Assembly: GCA_029262535.1 (NCBI GenBank)
Contig: JAJCZF010000073.1
Location: forward strand, 1 to 64,000
Direction of reading: 5' to 3'
Origin: Deltaproteobacteria bacterium
Lineage (GTDB): Bacteria; Desulfobacterota; GWC2-55-46; JAJCZF01
Length of the DNA: 64,000 bases
Position numbers and translations under genes: made by a program. Positions 28,849 through 38,263 of the stretch are shown one piece after another. The notes below the pieces were generated by a model that was given only the letters and a program-made list of their open reading frames with translations, ran no database searches and had not been told where the DNA came from. Position 1 is the stretch's first letter. The number at the start of each line of letters is the position of its first letter.

Positions 28849-28899
28849 TGGGACCTGGTGCAGGAAGAGGTAATGCGCTCAATCAGGGAACGCGCTTAA
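28849..28899 (+). repeat. ABC ATPase 3'-end repeat, copy 2 (orphan)
   Basis: tgggacctggtgcaggaagaggtaatgcgctcaatcagggaacgcgcttaa = WDLVQEEVMRSIRERA*. First 27 nt identical to copy 1; the remaining 24 nt differ only synonymously, including the stop codon. Confidence 0.97.
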
Positions 28900-28951
28900 C
28901 CACAGAGGTGTGGCTTTTATCTCGCCCACACAGGTGTGGTTTTTATCTCGC
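28900..28951 (+). repeat. Double hairpin element right after the orphan ABC 3'-end
   Basis: CCACAGAGGTGTGG-cttttatctcgc-CCACACAGGTGTGG-tttttatctcgcgg. Confidence 0.9.
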
Positions 28952-29136
28952 GGAGCGAATTCTTTATGAAGCACTAATCTGTCGCCCGCGTCTTTAGTTG
29001 GTTGCGACTTGACAGGTAGTTTAGAGTGCTCTTAGTTCTCGCGCGGATTTGCCAGACACTACTCAACTTACATTATTAGAATTTTCTTATCTCAATCGTG
29101 CCCTAGAGTTTTCGCTACGCTCAAAATGACAAGTTT

Positions 29137-30126
29137 TTATCTTATCTTGATTAGCGAGCGCGACCTGCGGGCCGACTCCATGGCCTGCCTTGTTGCTGCG
29201 GCGTAACCGTGCATCTCAAGCCGCTCGAATAGGACAAGCGCCTCTTCGTAGTAGCGAAGGGCCTTTGCATACTGGCCGAGTTTTCTATAGGCCTCGCCCA
29301 TATTTATCAGACAGGCCGATTCTATCTTCGGCTCTTCTATCGCCCTGGCTACGATGATCGCCTCTTCATAACTTTCAACAGCACGCGCATAGTCGCCGAG
29401 CGCGTCGTATATAGAGCCTATATTATTCAGGCCGTGCGCCACCTCTCGCGGAGTACCAACCTCGCGTGAAATCTCCAAAGACTCTTCATAGTACTTCAGA
29501 GCCTCTTGATAGTTGCCAACCGAATCATATACCGCGCCGATATTATTCAGGCTAGCGCCGAGGTTTTCCCTTATATTAAGTTTGCGCGTAAGCTCAAGCG
29601 CCTCGCCGTGATAACGCAGGGCCTTTACATACTCGCCGAGCGCGTCGTAGACGAGGCCCAGGTTATTGAGGGTGATCGCAAGCGCCTCGGTATTATCAAT
29701 CTTTCGAAGTATCTCAAGGGCGTCGTAGTAATATGGCAGCGACTTTTCAAGATTGCCGCGGTTACGGTAGACCTCTCCGATATTATTTAAGGAGGCGGCG
29801 ATATTCTCCTGCTTGCCGTGTTCGCGTATAAGGGCGAGCGCCATATTATGATAATGAAGCGCCTCGTCAAAGCGTTTCATATATTCGTAGGAGAGGCCGA
29901 TATTATTATAGTTGGCAGCGATATCGTCCGGGCTGCCGATCTCTTCGTAGATGACGATGGCCTCTTCGTAATGTTTGATCGCAGAGACATACCACCCCAT
30001 AGCCCGCGCCTCGTCCCCAAGCTGATGACGCTCCACCGCCGCGACCTTCAACTGCAAACCGGCGCAGGAGAAGAGCAGGAGGGGGAGGATGAGAGTTACT
30101 AGGATTTTGGAGAGAGGTTGTTTCAT
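29137..30126 (-). CDS. TPR-repeat lipoprotein (kinesin-light-chain-like 40-aa repeats)
   Basis: Lipobox LLLFSC; repeated LNNIGxxYxxxGxYxxALxYYxEALE units. Confidence 0.92.
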   Translation of the reverse strand: MKQPLSKILVTLILPLLLFSCAGLQLKVAAVERHQLGDEARAMGWYVSAIKHYEEAIVIYEEIGSPDDIAANYNNIGLSYEYMKRFDEALHYHNMALALIREHGKQENIAASLNNIGEVYRNRGNLEKSLPYYYDALEILRKIDNTEALAITLNNLGLVYDALGEYVKALRYHGEALELTRKLNIRENLGASLNNIGAVYDSVGNYQEALKYYEESLEISREVGTPREVAHGLNNIGSIYDALGDYARAVESYEEAIIVARAIEEPKIESACLINMGEAYRKLGQYAKALRYYEEALVLFERLEMHGYAAATRQAMESARRSRSLIKIR

Positions 30127-30281
30127 GAGGAGACTCTAGTTTACCTCGGCCTGCATGGACTTTTTAAACGAGTCGATCAGCCCCATAGTAACGGGAACAG
30201 ACTTCATATTTTCTCTTGATATAAGAAATGTTCTACGCACGGTGGCGTACTCCTTTATCTCTAATAATAAAAGAAACAAGA

Positions 30282-30312
30282 AACGCCGCCGGAGAGTTCC
30301 TCCGGCGGCGTT
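30282..30312 (-). terminator. Rho-independent terminator downstream of carboxylase gene
   Basis: Stem aacgccgccggag/ctccggcggcgtt (13 bp, 5-nt loop), then T-rich TTTCTTGTTTCTTTT on the minus strand. Confidence 0.85.
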
Positions 30313-30346
30313 CTATTTAAAGAGTATATCGTTCTAACGCCGCCCG

Positions 30347-32248
30347 CTACGCAGGTTCGACCACTACCAGTGTCTCGTCGGGGTTTACCGCGTCGCCGAC
30401 CTTTACTAGTATCTCTTTTACAGTGCCGGTGATGGGGGTGTGGACTTCGTTCTCCATCTTCATGGCTTCGACTATGAGGCAGGTGTCGCCCTCTTCTACC
30501 GCGTCGCCTTCGGCTACTTTTATAGAGGTTACCTTGCCCGGTACGGGGGTGGTGACGTCGCCCTCGCCCTTGGCCTTGGGACGGCTCGACTGCGGGGTCG
30601 ACTCAGCCTCAATCTGTCCGGCTGTCGATGGTATCACCTCGGTAAGCGACTCTATGGTAAGCTCTTCGAGGCGGCCGTCTACCTTGAGGAAGAAGGGACG
30701 CTTTCCGGCTACGCGGTGGCCCGCTCCGGCTACCTTTATATGAAAGGTCTCGCCGTGCACGGTGATATTAAACTCGCTCGGCGCAAGATGCGGCGCGTGA
30801 TGTTCAGGGGTGATTACGCCACTGGCCTCTGCGTCCATCTCAAGCGACTCCGGCTCAAGCGTGCCCGACTCGCGCTGCTCGAAATACTCCATAGCAACGA
30901 CAGGAAAGAGGGCGTATGAGAGCATATCTTCAGTAGTCTTTATATTTGGGTCGTTCTTTCTTCCTATCGCGTCAAGTTCCGGCTCCAAGAGATCGGCGGG
31001 GCGACAGGTGATCGGCTTCTCGTCGCCGATGGCGATCTTACGCGCCTCTTCATCGACCTCGCCCGGAGCCTTTCCGTATAACCCTTTAAAGTAATTACGC
31101 GTCTCGGTAGTTATGACCTTATAACGTTCGCCCATCAAGACGTTTAGTGTCGCCTGGGTGCCGACGACCTGGCTCGACGGGGTGACGAGCGGCGGATAAC
31201 CCATATCTTTTCTAACGCGCGGTATCTCGTCAAAGACGTCGCGCATCTTGTCGAGCGCGCCCTGTTCCCTGAGTTGGTTGGCAAGATTAGAAATCATGCC
31301 GCCCGGAATCTGCACAACAAGCGTCTTTGTATTTACGCCGGTATATTCGCTCTCGAACTTTTTATATTTTTTACGAATGACATGCACGCGGTCGGCGATA
31401 TCCGATATCAGGTCGAGGTCCAGCCCTGTCTCATGAGGCGTGCCCTTCAGGGCGGTAATGAGCGTCTCGGTCGGCGGCTGGGCCGTGCCTGTGGACATCG
31501 AAGATATTGCCGTATCAATAATATTAGCTCCGGCCTCTATGCCCTTAAAGTAACTCATCGCGGCGAGCCCCGAAGAGTCGTGAGAGTGAATATGGATAGG
31601 AAGGTCTATATTCTTCCTCAGTTTCGTTACAAGGTCGAACGAAGCCGGGGGCGTAAGCAGGCCGGCCATATCTTTTATACATATTGTATCGGCGCCCAGA
31701 TCGCGAAGCTTCAGGGCCATCTCGACAAAACCCTCGTGTGTATGAAAAGGGCTGGTAGTATAACAGATACATGCCTCTACTATGGCGCGGGCCTCTTTGG
31801 CGGCGCGTATTGAAACCTCCATATTGCGCGTGTCGTTTAAGGCGTCGAAGATACGAAAGACATCGATGCCGTTACGCGCGGAGCGTTCGACAAACTTCTT
31901 TACCACGTCGTCGGCATAGTGGCGGTAACCAACTAAGTTCTGACCGCGAAGCAGCATCTGAAGGCGTGTATTCGGGATGGCCTCGCGTAGCGCCTTGAGC
32001 CTCTCCCACGGGTCTTCCTTAAGAAAGCGCAGACACGAATCGAATGTCGCCCCGCCCCATACCTCAAGCGACCAGTAACCAACCCGGTCGAGATCCGATG
32101 CTATCTCAAGCATATCGTCGGTCCTCATCCTCGTCGCCAGAAGCGACTGGTGCGCGTCCCGAAGCACGGTATCTGTGAGATAGGTCTTTCCCGTTAATAC
32201 AGTATCTTTTACGCTTCTCAGATTTTTTTCCGTCATATTAAGCTCCAT
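30347..32248 (-). CDS. Pyruvate/oxaloacetate carboxyltransferase with biotinyl domain (OadA/PycB-like)
   Basis: TVLRDAHQSLLATRMRTDDM and C-terminal VEAMKMENEVHTPI biotin site. Confidence 0.95.
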   Translation of the reverse strand: MELNMTEKNLRSVKDTVLTGKTYLTDTVLRDAHQSLLATRMRTDDMLEIASDLDRVGYWSLEVWGGATFDSCLRFLKEDPWERLKALREAIPNTRLQMLLRGQNLVGYRHYADDVVKKFVERSARNGIDVFRIFDALNDTRNMEVSIRAAKEARAIVEACICYTTSPFHTHEGFVEMALKLRDLGADTICIKDMAGLLTPPASFDLVTKLRKNIDLPIHIHSHDSSGLAAMSYFKGIEAGANIIDTAISSMSTGTAQPPTETLITALKGTPHETGLDLDLISDIADRVHVIRKKYKKFESEYTGVNTKTLVVQIPGGMISNLANQLREQGALDKMRDVFDEIPRVRKDMGYPPLVTPSSQVVGTQATLNVLMGERYKVITTETRNYFKGLYGKAPGEVDEEARKIAIGDEKPITCRPADLLEPELDAIGRKNDPNIKTTEDMLSYALFPVVAMEYFEQRESGTLEPESLEMDAEASGVITPEHHAPHLAPSEFNITVHGETFHIKVAGAGHRVAGKRPFFLKVDGRLEELTIESLTEVIPSTAGQIEAESTPQSSRPKAKGEGDVTTPVPGKVTSIKVAEGDAVEEGDTCLIVEAMKMENEVHTPITGTVKEILVKVGDAVNPDETLVVVEPA

Positions 32249-32362
32249 TGCTTTACTAATAATGTCTTTATTAAAATCCTTTATTGCCTAAAGGTTCGAG
32301 CGAAGATTCTAACTCGACCCTCACTTAAAATTACTTTGGGATCATTGCTCCACCGCAGGTGG

Positions 32363-33781
32363 TTAAAAGCCGTAGTGCGCCGCAATCGCCGCCGATACGG
32401 CCGCAACCAGGTCGGTGCGTTCTCCGTACTCGTAGTAATCCATAAGCTCGGGCTTGCGGTCTATATAACCGGTATCAAAGTCGCCATTCTTGAAATCCTC
32501 GTCGCTCATTATGCGCTGATGGAACGGGATGGTCGTCTTTACGCCTCTTATTACGAACTCGTCGAGCGAGCGCTTCATACGGGCCACGGCCTCTTCCCAT
32601 GTAGAGCCGTGTACGATCAGCTTTACGATAAGCGAGTCGTAGCAGTCCGGGATTACATAGTCTTTATAGATAGAACCGTCAATACGCACCCCTATACCGC
32701 CGGGCGAATAATAGGCCGTAACGCGCCCCGAGTTGGGCATAAAATTATTCTTCGGATCTTCTGAACAGATACGGCACTCGATTGAAAAACCCTGAAGCTT
32801 GACATCTTTTTGCTTTATATCAAGCACCTTACCGGCTGCGACCTCTATCTGTTTCTTAATAAGGTCTATACCCGTGACCTGCTCGGTTACCGGGTGCTCG
32901 ACCTGAATCCTTGTATTCATCTCAAGGAAGTAAAAATTACGGTCGTCGTCAACGAGAAACTCTATGGTGCCGGCGTTGGTATAGTTAGCGGCCTTGGCAG
33001 CCTTTATAGCGGCCTTGCCCATGGTATCCTTAAGTTTATCGTCGAGTATCAACGAAGGCGCTATCTCTACAAGCTTCTGGTGGCGGCGCTGTATGGAGCA
33101 GTCGCGGTCGCCGAGATGTATGATATTGCCGTGTTTATCGGCAAGGATCTGAAACTCTATATGGTGCGGCCTTACAAGATATTTTTCCAAAAATACGTCT
33201 GACGAGCCGAAAGCGGCCTTGGTCTCGCTCTTTGCGGTCTCATATGCGCCCTTCAGGGCCTTGGCGTCTTCGGCCATGCGAAGCCCCCTGCCCCCGCCGC
33301 CTCCGGCGGCCTTGACCATGATGGGATAGCCGATCTTTTCGGCCCACATAAGTGCGTCTTCGACCGTGTCGACCGGGTCTTCGGTGCCCGGCACGACAGG
33401 CACTCCGGCCTTCATCATCAGCTTACGCGCCTTGACCTTATCGCCCATCTCCATTATAGACTGGGCCGAAGGGCCGATGAATGTAATGCCCTTCTTCTCG
33501 CAAAGAAGCGGAAAGCGTACCTTTTCGGATAAGAAGCCGTAACCGGGATGTATCGCGTCAACGCCTATCTTCATGGCGAGATCGACAATCCGGTGGATAT
33601 TCATATATCCTTCAATAGGCCCCGGCCCGACCATATAGGCCTCGTCGGCCTTCTTGACATAGAGGGCGTTCGAGTCCTCTTCCGAGTATATCGCCACAGA
33701 GGGGATGCCTAGCTCCTTACACGCCCTGATAATACGCGTGGCTATCTCTCCCCTATTGGCTATAAGTATCTTCTTAAACAC
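32363..33781 (-). CDS. Biotin carboxylase subunit (AccC/PycA-like)
   Basis: KILIANRGEIATRIIRACKELGI; GGGGRGLRMA ATP-grasp; 472 aa; adjacent to the carboxyltransferase. Confidence 0.95.
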   Translation of the reverse strand: MFKKILIANRGEIATRIIRACKELGIPSVAIYSEEDSNALYVKKADEAYMVGPGPIEGYMNIHRIVDLAMKIGVDAIHPGYGFLSEKVRFPLLCEKKGITFIGPSAQSIMEMGDKVKARKLMMKAGVPVVPGTEDPVDTVEDALMWAEKIGYPIMVKAAGGGGGRGLRMAEDAKALKGAYETAKSETKAAFGSSDVFLEKYLVRPHHIEFQILADKHGNIIHLGDRDCSIQRRHQKLVEIAPSLILDDKLKDTMGKAAIKAAKAANYTNAGTIEFLVDDDRNFYFLEMNTRIQVEHPVTEQVTGIDLIKKQIEVAAGKVLDIKQKDVKLQGFSIECRICSEDPKNNFMPNSGRVTAYYSPGGIGVRIDGSIYKDYVIPDCYDSLIVKLIVHGSTWEEAVARMKRSLDEFVIRGVKTTIPFHQRIMSDEDFKNGDFDTGYIDRKPELMDYYEYGERTDLVAAVSAAIAAHYGF

Positions 33782-33965
33782 GTAAAACTCCGTTTCCTTT
33801 ACGTTTTATGATAAATGAGCCCTAAGCACAGTTATCCAATTCAACATATCTTGTAGCGCGAATCGATATGAAAAGTCAAGGATTATCGGATTGTGGCCGA
33901 ACGCGTTCAGGAAATTATGACAACCTGTGGTTTGAGCATTTGTAAATGGAGTTTTTCTCTAAGAA

Positions 33966-33995
33966 ACTTCCTTAAGGATTAAGGAAGTCTTTTTT
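33966..33995 (+). terminator. Hairpin with T-run (terminator-like)
   Basis: acttcctta-aggat-taaggaagt followed by cttttttg on + strand. Confidence 0.5.
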
Positions 33996-34099
33996 GCAAA
34001 GTAAAAATTGCAAGAAAAGAACTGAAAGGGGACCTGCATCGTCTCGGAGGCTATCAGAAGTGAAGCATCTCATGAGACGTTCCAAAGACACAACGCCCC

Positions 34100-34546
34100 C
34101 TACTCCGGCGGTGGCGTATCGCTATAACCCTTTTCTATAAGATATTTAGAGAGTTTTTTGTCCTCTCCGCAGATATGGATCGACAACCATTCGACCAGGG
34201 CGTTTCTGGCCTGTATGGTTAGGTAGTAACTTGCGCCACGGGCGTCGAGATCGCGTTTGAAGGACATGATCATATTTCTAAAGGTAAGGTGCAAGGCCTT
34301 GTGCTCTACCGTGCCGGGGTATAACGTTTCTTGCATGGCGCGCTCTTCGCTTGCGAAATGATAAACGACGTAGCGTTCGAGAAACTTTATGATCTTTATC
34401 GTCTCGACACCGCCCTCACCGGCATCCATAGCGGCAACCAGGCGAGAGAAGGCCTCGATAAGCTCGCTATGTTGGGCGTCAAGCCAGCCTATTCCTGTTT
34501 TAAACTTCTCGCCCCACTCTACATTCATATCGGCTCCAGCTGGCAA
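34100..34546 (-). CDS. Bacteriohemerythrin
   Basis: Hemerythrin pattern GWLDAQHSEL, H..E..M in YHFASEERAMQ, HKALHLTF, HICGEDK. Confidence 0.93.
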   Translation of the reverse strand: MPAGADMNVEWGEKFKTGIGWLDAQHSELIEAFSRLVAAMDAGEGGVETIKIIKFLERYVVYHFASEERAMQETLYPGTVEHKALHLTFRNMIMSFKRDLDARGASYYLTIQARNALVEWLSIHICGEDKKLSKYLIEKGYSDTPPPE

Positions 34547-34666
34547 GTGATTGGACCTATATAGACTTAACTATGAGATAACAGACCCTTCTTCTTAATA
34601 TTTGCCTTTAGGACATTTTATCAATAGAAGGGTTAGAGTAAAGCGTATTAAGAAAGAAGCCGGACT

Positions 34667-35107
34667 TTAGTGAAGATGCTCCTGCTTAAAAGCTTTTTCT
34701 TTAAGAAAGAGGGCCAACTCACGATCCGTACCCGCTATATGCGAGGAAAGCCACTCGACCAGGGCCTTTCTGGCCTTGAAGGTAAGGTGGTGGCTCGCCC
34801 CACTCGTGTCAAGCTCTACCTTGAAGGTAGTAAGCATCTGCTTAAAGTTCAGATGCTCTTCTTTATGCGCTGCTATGCCGGGATAAGAGTTCTCATCCAT
34901 GGCAGTCTCTTCGTCACCAAAGTGAGTCACAACGTAACCGAGCAGGAACTTTATAATCTTTATCGTCTCAACGCCGCCCTCGCCCTGCTCCATCGCGCGC
35001 ACCAGGCTAGCAACGTAATCGACAAGCTCCCTGTGCTGGCGGTCGGCCCAGTCAATACCCGACTCGTACTTCTCTTCCCATTGTACGCTCATAAGCTGGC
35101 TCCTCAT
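34667..35107 (-). CDS. Bacteriohemerythrin (tandem paralog)
   Basis: DWADRQHREL, THFGDEETAMDE, HKEEHLNF, HIAGTDREL. Confidence 0.93.
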   Translation of the reverse strand: MRSQLMSVQWEEKYESGIDWADRQHRELVDYVASLVRAMEQGEGGVETIKIIKFLLGYVVTHFGDEETAMDENSYPGIAAHKEEHLNFKQMLTTFKVELDTSGASHHLTFKARKALVEWLSSHIAGTDRELALFLKEKAFKQEHLH

Positions 35108-35216
35108 GTTGAGTTAAACAAATATTATTATAACAGATATAAGGATTTTTGTCCTTCTCATTCAGCGTATTAGTCAACACTTTACAAAAAGCCCTCTCAG
35201 GTGATAGATTGGCTCT

Positions 35217-36095
35217 ATGAGAAAGATCGCTAAAGAACGCAGAAAGGCATTAGGGGAGAGGCTCGACGCCCTCTACGAGACCTTTGACCTCAACTATCTC
35301 TCGCCAGACCCGCTGGAGTTTCTGCATAAGTTCAAGCGACCGGAAGATATCGAAATAACCGGCCTTCTGGCCTCGTCTCTCGCTTACGGCAGGGTTGCCG
35401 GCATACGAAAGTCGATTACGCGCATTCTTGACCTGATCGAATGGCACCCTTACGACTTTACCATATCCTTCGACCCGCTACGTGACAAGGCCCTATTTGA
35501 CGGTTTCAGGCATCGCTTCAATACCGGCGACGACGTCGCGGCCCTATTTCTAATCGCCGGGAAGATGATAGAGGATTCCGGCTCCATAGGCGCTTTTTTC
35601 TTAAAAGGCTATCACAAAGACGACGAGACGATCAGGCTACCTCTGGCCTCTTTCTGCGAGAGAGCGCTTGCGCTTAACCTTTCGTCCATATACGGCGACG
35701 GCCCGTTACCAAAGAAGGCCGGCATCAGGTATTTCTTCCCATCGCCTGCAAGCGGAAGCGCCTGTAAACGCCTGAATCTATATCTAAGATGGATGATACG
35801 CCGTGGCGACACGCTAGACTTCGGCTTATGGAAGGGGGTGGACCCGGCTAAGCTAATCATACCGCTCGACACCCATATAGCGCGCCTCTCACGTAATATC
35901 GGCCTAACGACGAGAAGATCTCCGGATTGGAAGATGGCCGAAGAGATCACCGCAGAGCTACACGCCCTCTCTCCCTCGGACCCGGTAAAGTACGACTTCG
36001 CGCTCTGCCGTCTGGGTATTTTGGAAAAATGCACTACGAGTTATGACGTAAAGAAATGCGAGGCATGCCTAATAAAAGAGATCTGCGTACTATAG
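35217..36095 (+). CDS. TIGR02757/DUF2400 family protein
   Basis: 292 aa; GLLASSLAYGRVAGIRKSI and RYFFPSPASGSACKRLNLYLRWMIR ... LDTHIARLSRNIGLT typical of this family. Confidence 0.85.
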   Translation: MRKIAKERRKALGERLDALYETFDLNYLSPDPLEFLHKFKRPEDIEITGLLASSLAYGRVAGIRKSITRILDLIEWHPYDFTISFDPLRDKALFDGFRHRFNTGDDVAALFLIAGKMIEDSGSIGAFFLKGYHKDDETIRLPLASFCERALALNLSSIYGDGPLPKKAGIRYFFPSPASGSACKRLNLYLRWMIRRGDTLDFGLWKGVDPAKLIIPLDTHIARLSRNIGLTTRRSPDWKMAEEITAELHALSPSDPVKYDFALCRLGILEKCTTSYDVKKCEACLIKEICVL

Positions 36096-36290
36096 GCACA
36101 CAATGTGTGCTCTTATTTCGCGGCACACAAGTGTGCTCTTATTTCGCGGAAACAGTTCTCAGATGCTTGCTCAATTATCGTTCGCGACGAGGGTTTTAGG
36201 ATTTCGGTTCAAGCTGCAACCTTGAACCGGCAAGGGCACACAGGTGTGCTTTAATTTCACGGCACACAGTGCGTGCAACCAGTTTCGCGG
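36096..36290 (+). repeat. Tandem composite repeat (2 units, 4 hairpins) after the TIGR02757-family stop
   Basis: GCACACAATGTGTGC-tcttatttcgcgg-CACACAAGTGTG... then a second unit at 36236 with GCACACAGGTGTGC-tttaatttcacgg. Confidence 0.9.
36205..36229. repeat. GGTTCAAG hairpin (family member 1)
   Basis: cggttcaag-ctgcaac-cttgaaccg. Confidence 0.75.
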
Positions 36291-36361
36291 AAGGAGTGTC
36301 TGGATGCTTGATAAGTCCTCATCCGCGACGAGAGTTTTATCATTACACTTTAAATCAAGAA

Positions 36362-36425
36362 TGCGGACGAGAAAGCAAGCGACACCTAAGAGTTCTCTGA
36401 GCGAAAGGAAGCAGGCGACTGCCTG
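36362..36425. repeat. Hairpin element, CGACTG type, overlapping the 3' end of the CysZ-like CDS
   Basis: gcggacgagaaagcaagcgacacctaagagttctctgagcgaaaggaagCAGGCgactGCCTG. Confidence 0.85.
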
Positions 36426-37201
36426 TCGTGTAATACCACGATACTGGTCGCGCCGATCACCGCCGCGGGGATGACCATAAAGTTCAGAACCGGCACGAAT
36501 AAGGCGAAATAAATACCGATACCAAAGCCTTCACTTCTGGATAAATTAGCCTTTAAAAACACCATCTTCTGGCCGAAACTTAATCCTTTCCTTTCAAGAG
36601 GATAACTCAAGAATTCAAAGGCCGCCACAAAGCCGGAAAAGAGCGCCCAGAGGATGGGAATGATCAAGTTAAGTCCCGGCACGAACGACAAGGCGATTGT
36701 AATAATAAGCAGTATGGCGGCGGCAATTATATAGACGATAAGCCGTTTTATCTCCGCCGCGAGGCTTGCGACTATCGAGAGCCCCTCGTCCGGCCTCTGC
36801 CCCGTCAGCAGCTCTTCGTAACGCGCGCTCAAGAGTTCATTAAAGGGGGACGAGATAACACAGGCCACGGAAAAGAATGTAAAAAAGGTCCCAATAACAA
36901 TAACTACGGCCAGGACGACCCAGAGCAGGTAACGAAGCAGGCTATAATACCAGCCCTCGCCATCCGGCAGATAATAGCCCATAATATCGCTAAAAAAGTA
37001 TATCCCCATACCGATGACGGCGATATAAACGACTATATTTATAATAAGCGGCACCAGCGCGTAAGGCCACAGCTTAGGTGTCTTAATGATCGTCCGCGCC
37101 CCGGCAAGAAGGTCGCCGACACCGCGTACAAGTCCTGTCATATAGGAAATCTCCCAGAATTTATTTCTTTTAACTATACGATAGTTTTGCAATTTTATCA
37201 A
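36386..37201 (-). CDS. EI24/CysZ-like membrane protein
   Basis: 271 aa multi-TM; GVGDLLAGARTIIKTPKLWPYALVPL. The last ~12 residues are encoded by a dispersed hairpin element. Confidence 0.75.
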   Translation of the reverse strand: MIKLQNYRIVKRNKFWEISYMTGLVRGVGDLLAGARTIIKTPKLWPYALVPLIINIVVYIAVIGMGIYFFSDIMGYYLPDGEGWYYSLLRYLLWVVLAVVIVIGTFFTFFSVACVISSPFNELLSARYEELLTGQRPDEGLSIVASLAAEIKRLIVYIIAAAILLIITIALSFVPGLNLIIPILWALFSGFVAAFEFLSYPLERKGLSFGQKMVFLKANLSRSEGFGIGIYFALFVPVLNFMVIPAAVIGATSIVVLHDRQSPASFRSENS

Positions 37202-37229
37202 TCCGAATGGCGCATGGCGGTAAGAAACG

Positions 37230-38030
37230 CTAACAGGTAATGCGCCTGCGCCTGAGCAAGATCGCCGCCAGCATAAAAAAGAATAACGCCGCAGTTAGAG
37301 AGTATATGATGGAAAAGAAGAAATATCCGAAGGAAAGGTCGTAAAAGTCCATAGAGTTCATAAAAGCAGCCATTTCGCTATGAAAGAGAGTATATGTCGG
37401 AAGAATATAATATATAAGATCTATAAGTCTAGTTATCAGCGAATCGGCTGCCAGCTTCACACCGAGCACATCGGTAAAAAGGCTCTTGATTCCGTAAAGT
37501 GTCTCTTCGTTAAATAGAGTAAAAGCGATCAGCACCATCACCGGATGAAGCAACGAAGCGAAGATCGACACGACAGAGATAAATAGCACCGCGGTAAAGA
37601 AATTATATATAAGTGCATAAACCATAGCCCACGGCATCGTTATGCCATAGTGGGCAAAAGGTATCATAATAACCAGAAAGAGCAGAATATGCAGCGCCAA
37701 TAGAGCTGCAAATACGGTAAAAAGTGCCGAAGCTAACCACGTCTCGGGCTTACACGGGCGGGTAAATACCATCTTTAACGACCTTGCCGATATATGATGA
37801 TAAAGGATAGAGACTATCATAATAGCTCCAAGCAGGGAGACCATGTCGCAGAGCATATGAAAGCTTTGCAAAATAGCCTTGAATTCATTACCCGCTGTCA
37901 GGCCGGCAAGAGTGGCACGAAAATAGAGGCCGCAAAAGATGATCATCAAGACAAAAGCCGCTAAAAAGAGCCGGTTACGCCTGAGAAAGGTAAATGTGCT
38001 CTTCATATTGAGAAGAACAAGCTCCATCAT
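37230..38030 (-). CDS. ABC-type permease (ABC-2-like), apparently orphaned
   Basis: 266 aa, about 6 TM; upstream overlapping remnant of an ATPase C-terminus. Confidence 0.65.
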   Translation of the reverse strand: MMELVLLNMKSTFTFLRRNRLFLAAFVLMIIFCGLYFRATLAGLTAGNEFKAILQSFHMLCDMVSLLGAIMIVSILYHHISARSLKMVFTRPCKPETWLASALFTVFAALLALHILLFLVIMIPFAHYGITMPWAMVYALIYNFFTAVLFISVVSIFASLLHPVMVLIAFTLFNEETLYGIKSLFTDVLGVKLAADSLITRLIDLIYYILPTYTLFHSEMAAFMNSMDFYDLSFGYFFFSIIYSLTAALFFFMLAAILLRRRRITC

Positions 38031-38263
38031 CCGCCCCCTTCCCGGTTTATAAGGTTGACAAAAGAGTCTTCCAGGGTGCTCTTCTTAAAAGAACAACTTC
38101 TGACAGTCGCACCGGCCCCCCTACAAAGGCGACAAAATCGCTCAACCTCGCGGCTGGTATCTCCCCCCTTAGAGGCCCGCTGCTCTCACCGTCGCGCACT
38201 ATCTCTAAATTGAAATAGTCCGGCAGCCCCTGACAGTTATCAAACTCAACACTATAGGTCTCT
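38020..38263 (-). pseudogene. ABC transporter ATP-binding protein C-terminal remnant
   Basis: Minus strand reads ...DTSREVERFCRLCRGAGATVRSCSFKKSTLEDSFVNLINREGGG*, ending at the permease start. Upstream the reading continues only in another frame (...VEFDNCQGLPDYFNLEIVRDGESSGPLRGEI), with a G6 tract at the junction; no Walker A or B. Confidence 0.6.

Noticed and set aside
34100-35107. Tandem hemerythrins as a novel system
   Set aside because: Multiple bacteriohemerythrins are common in motile microaerobic/anaerobic bacteria; both copies have ordinary metal-ligand motifs.
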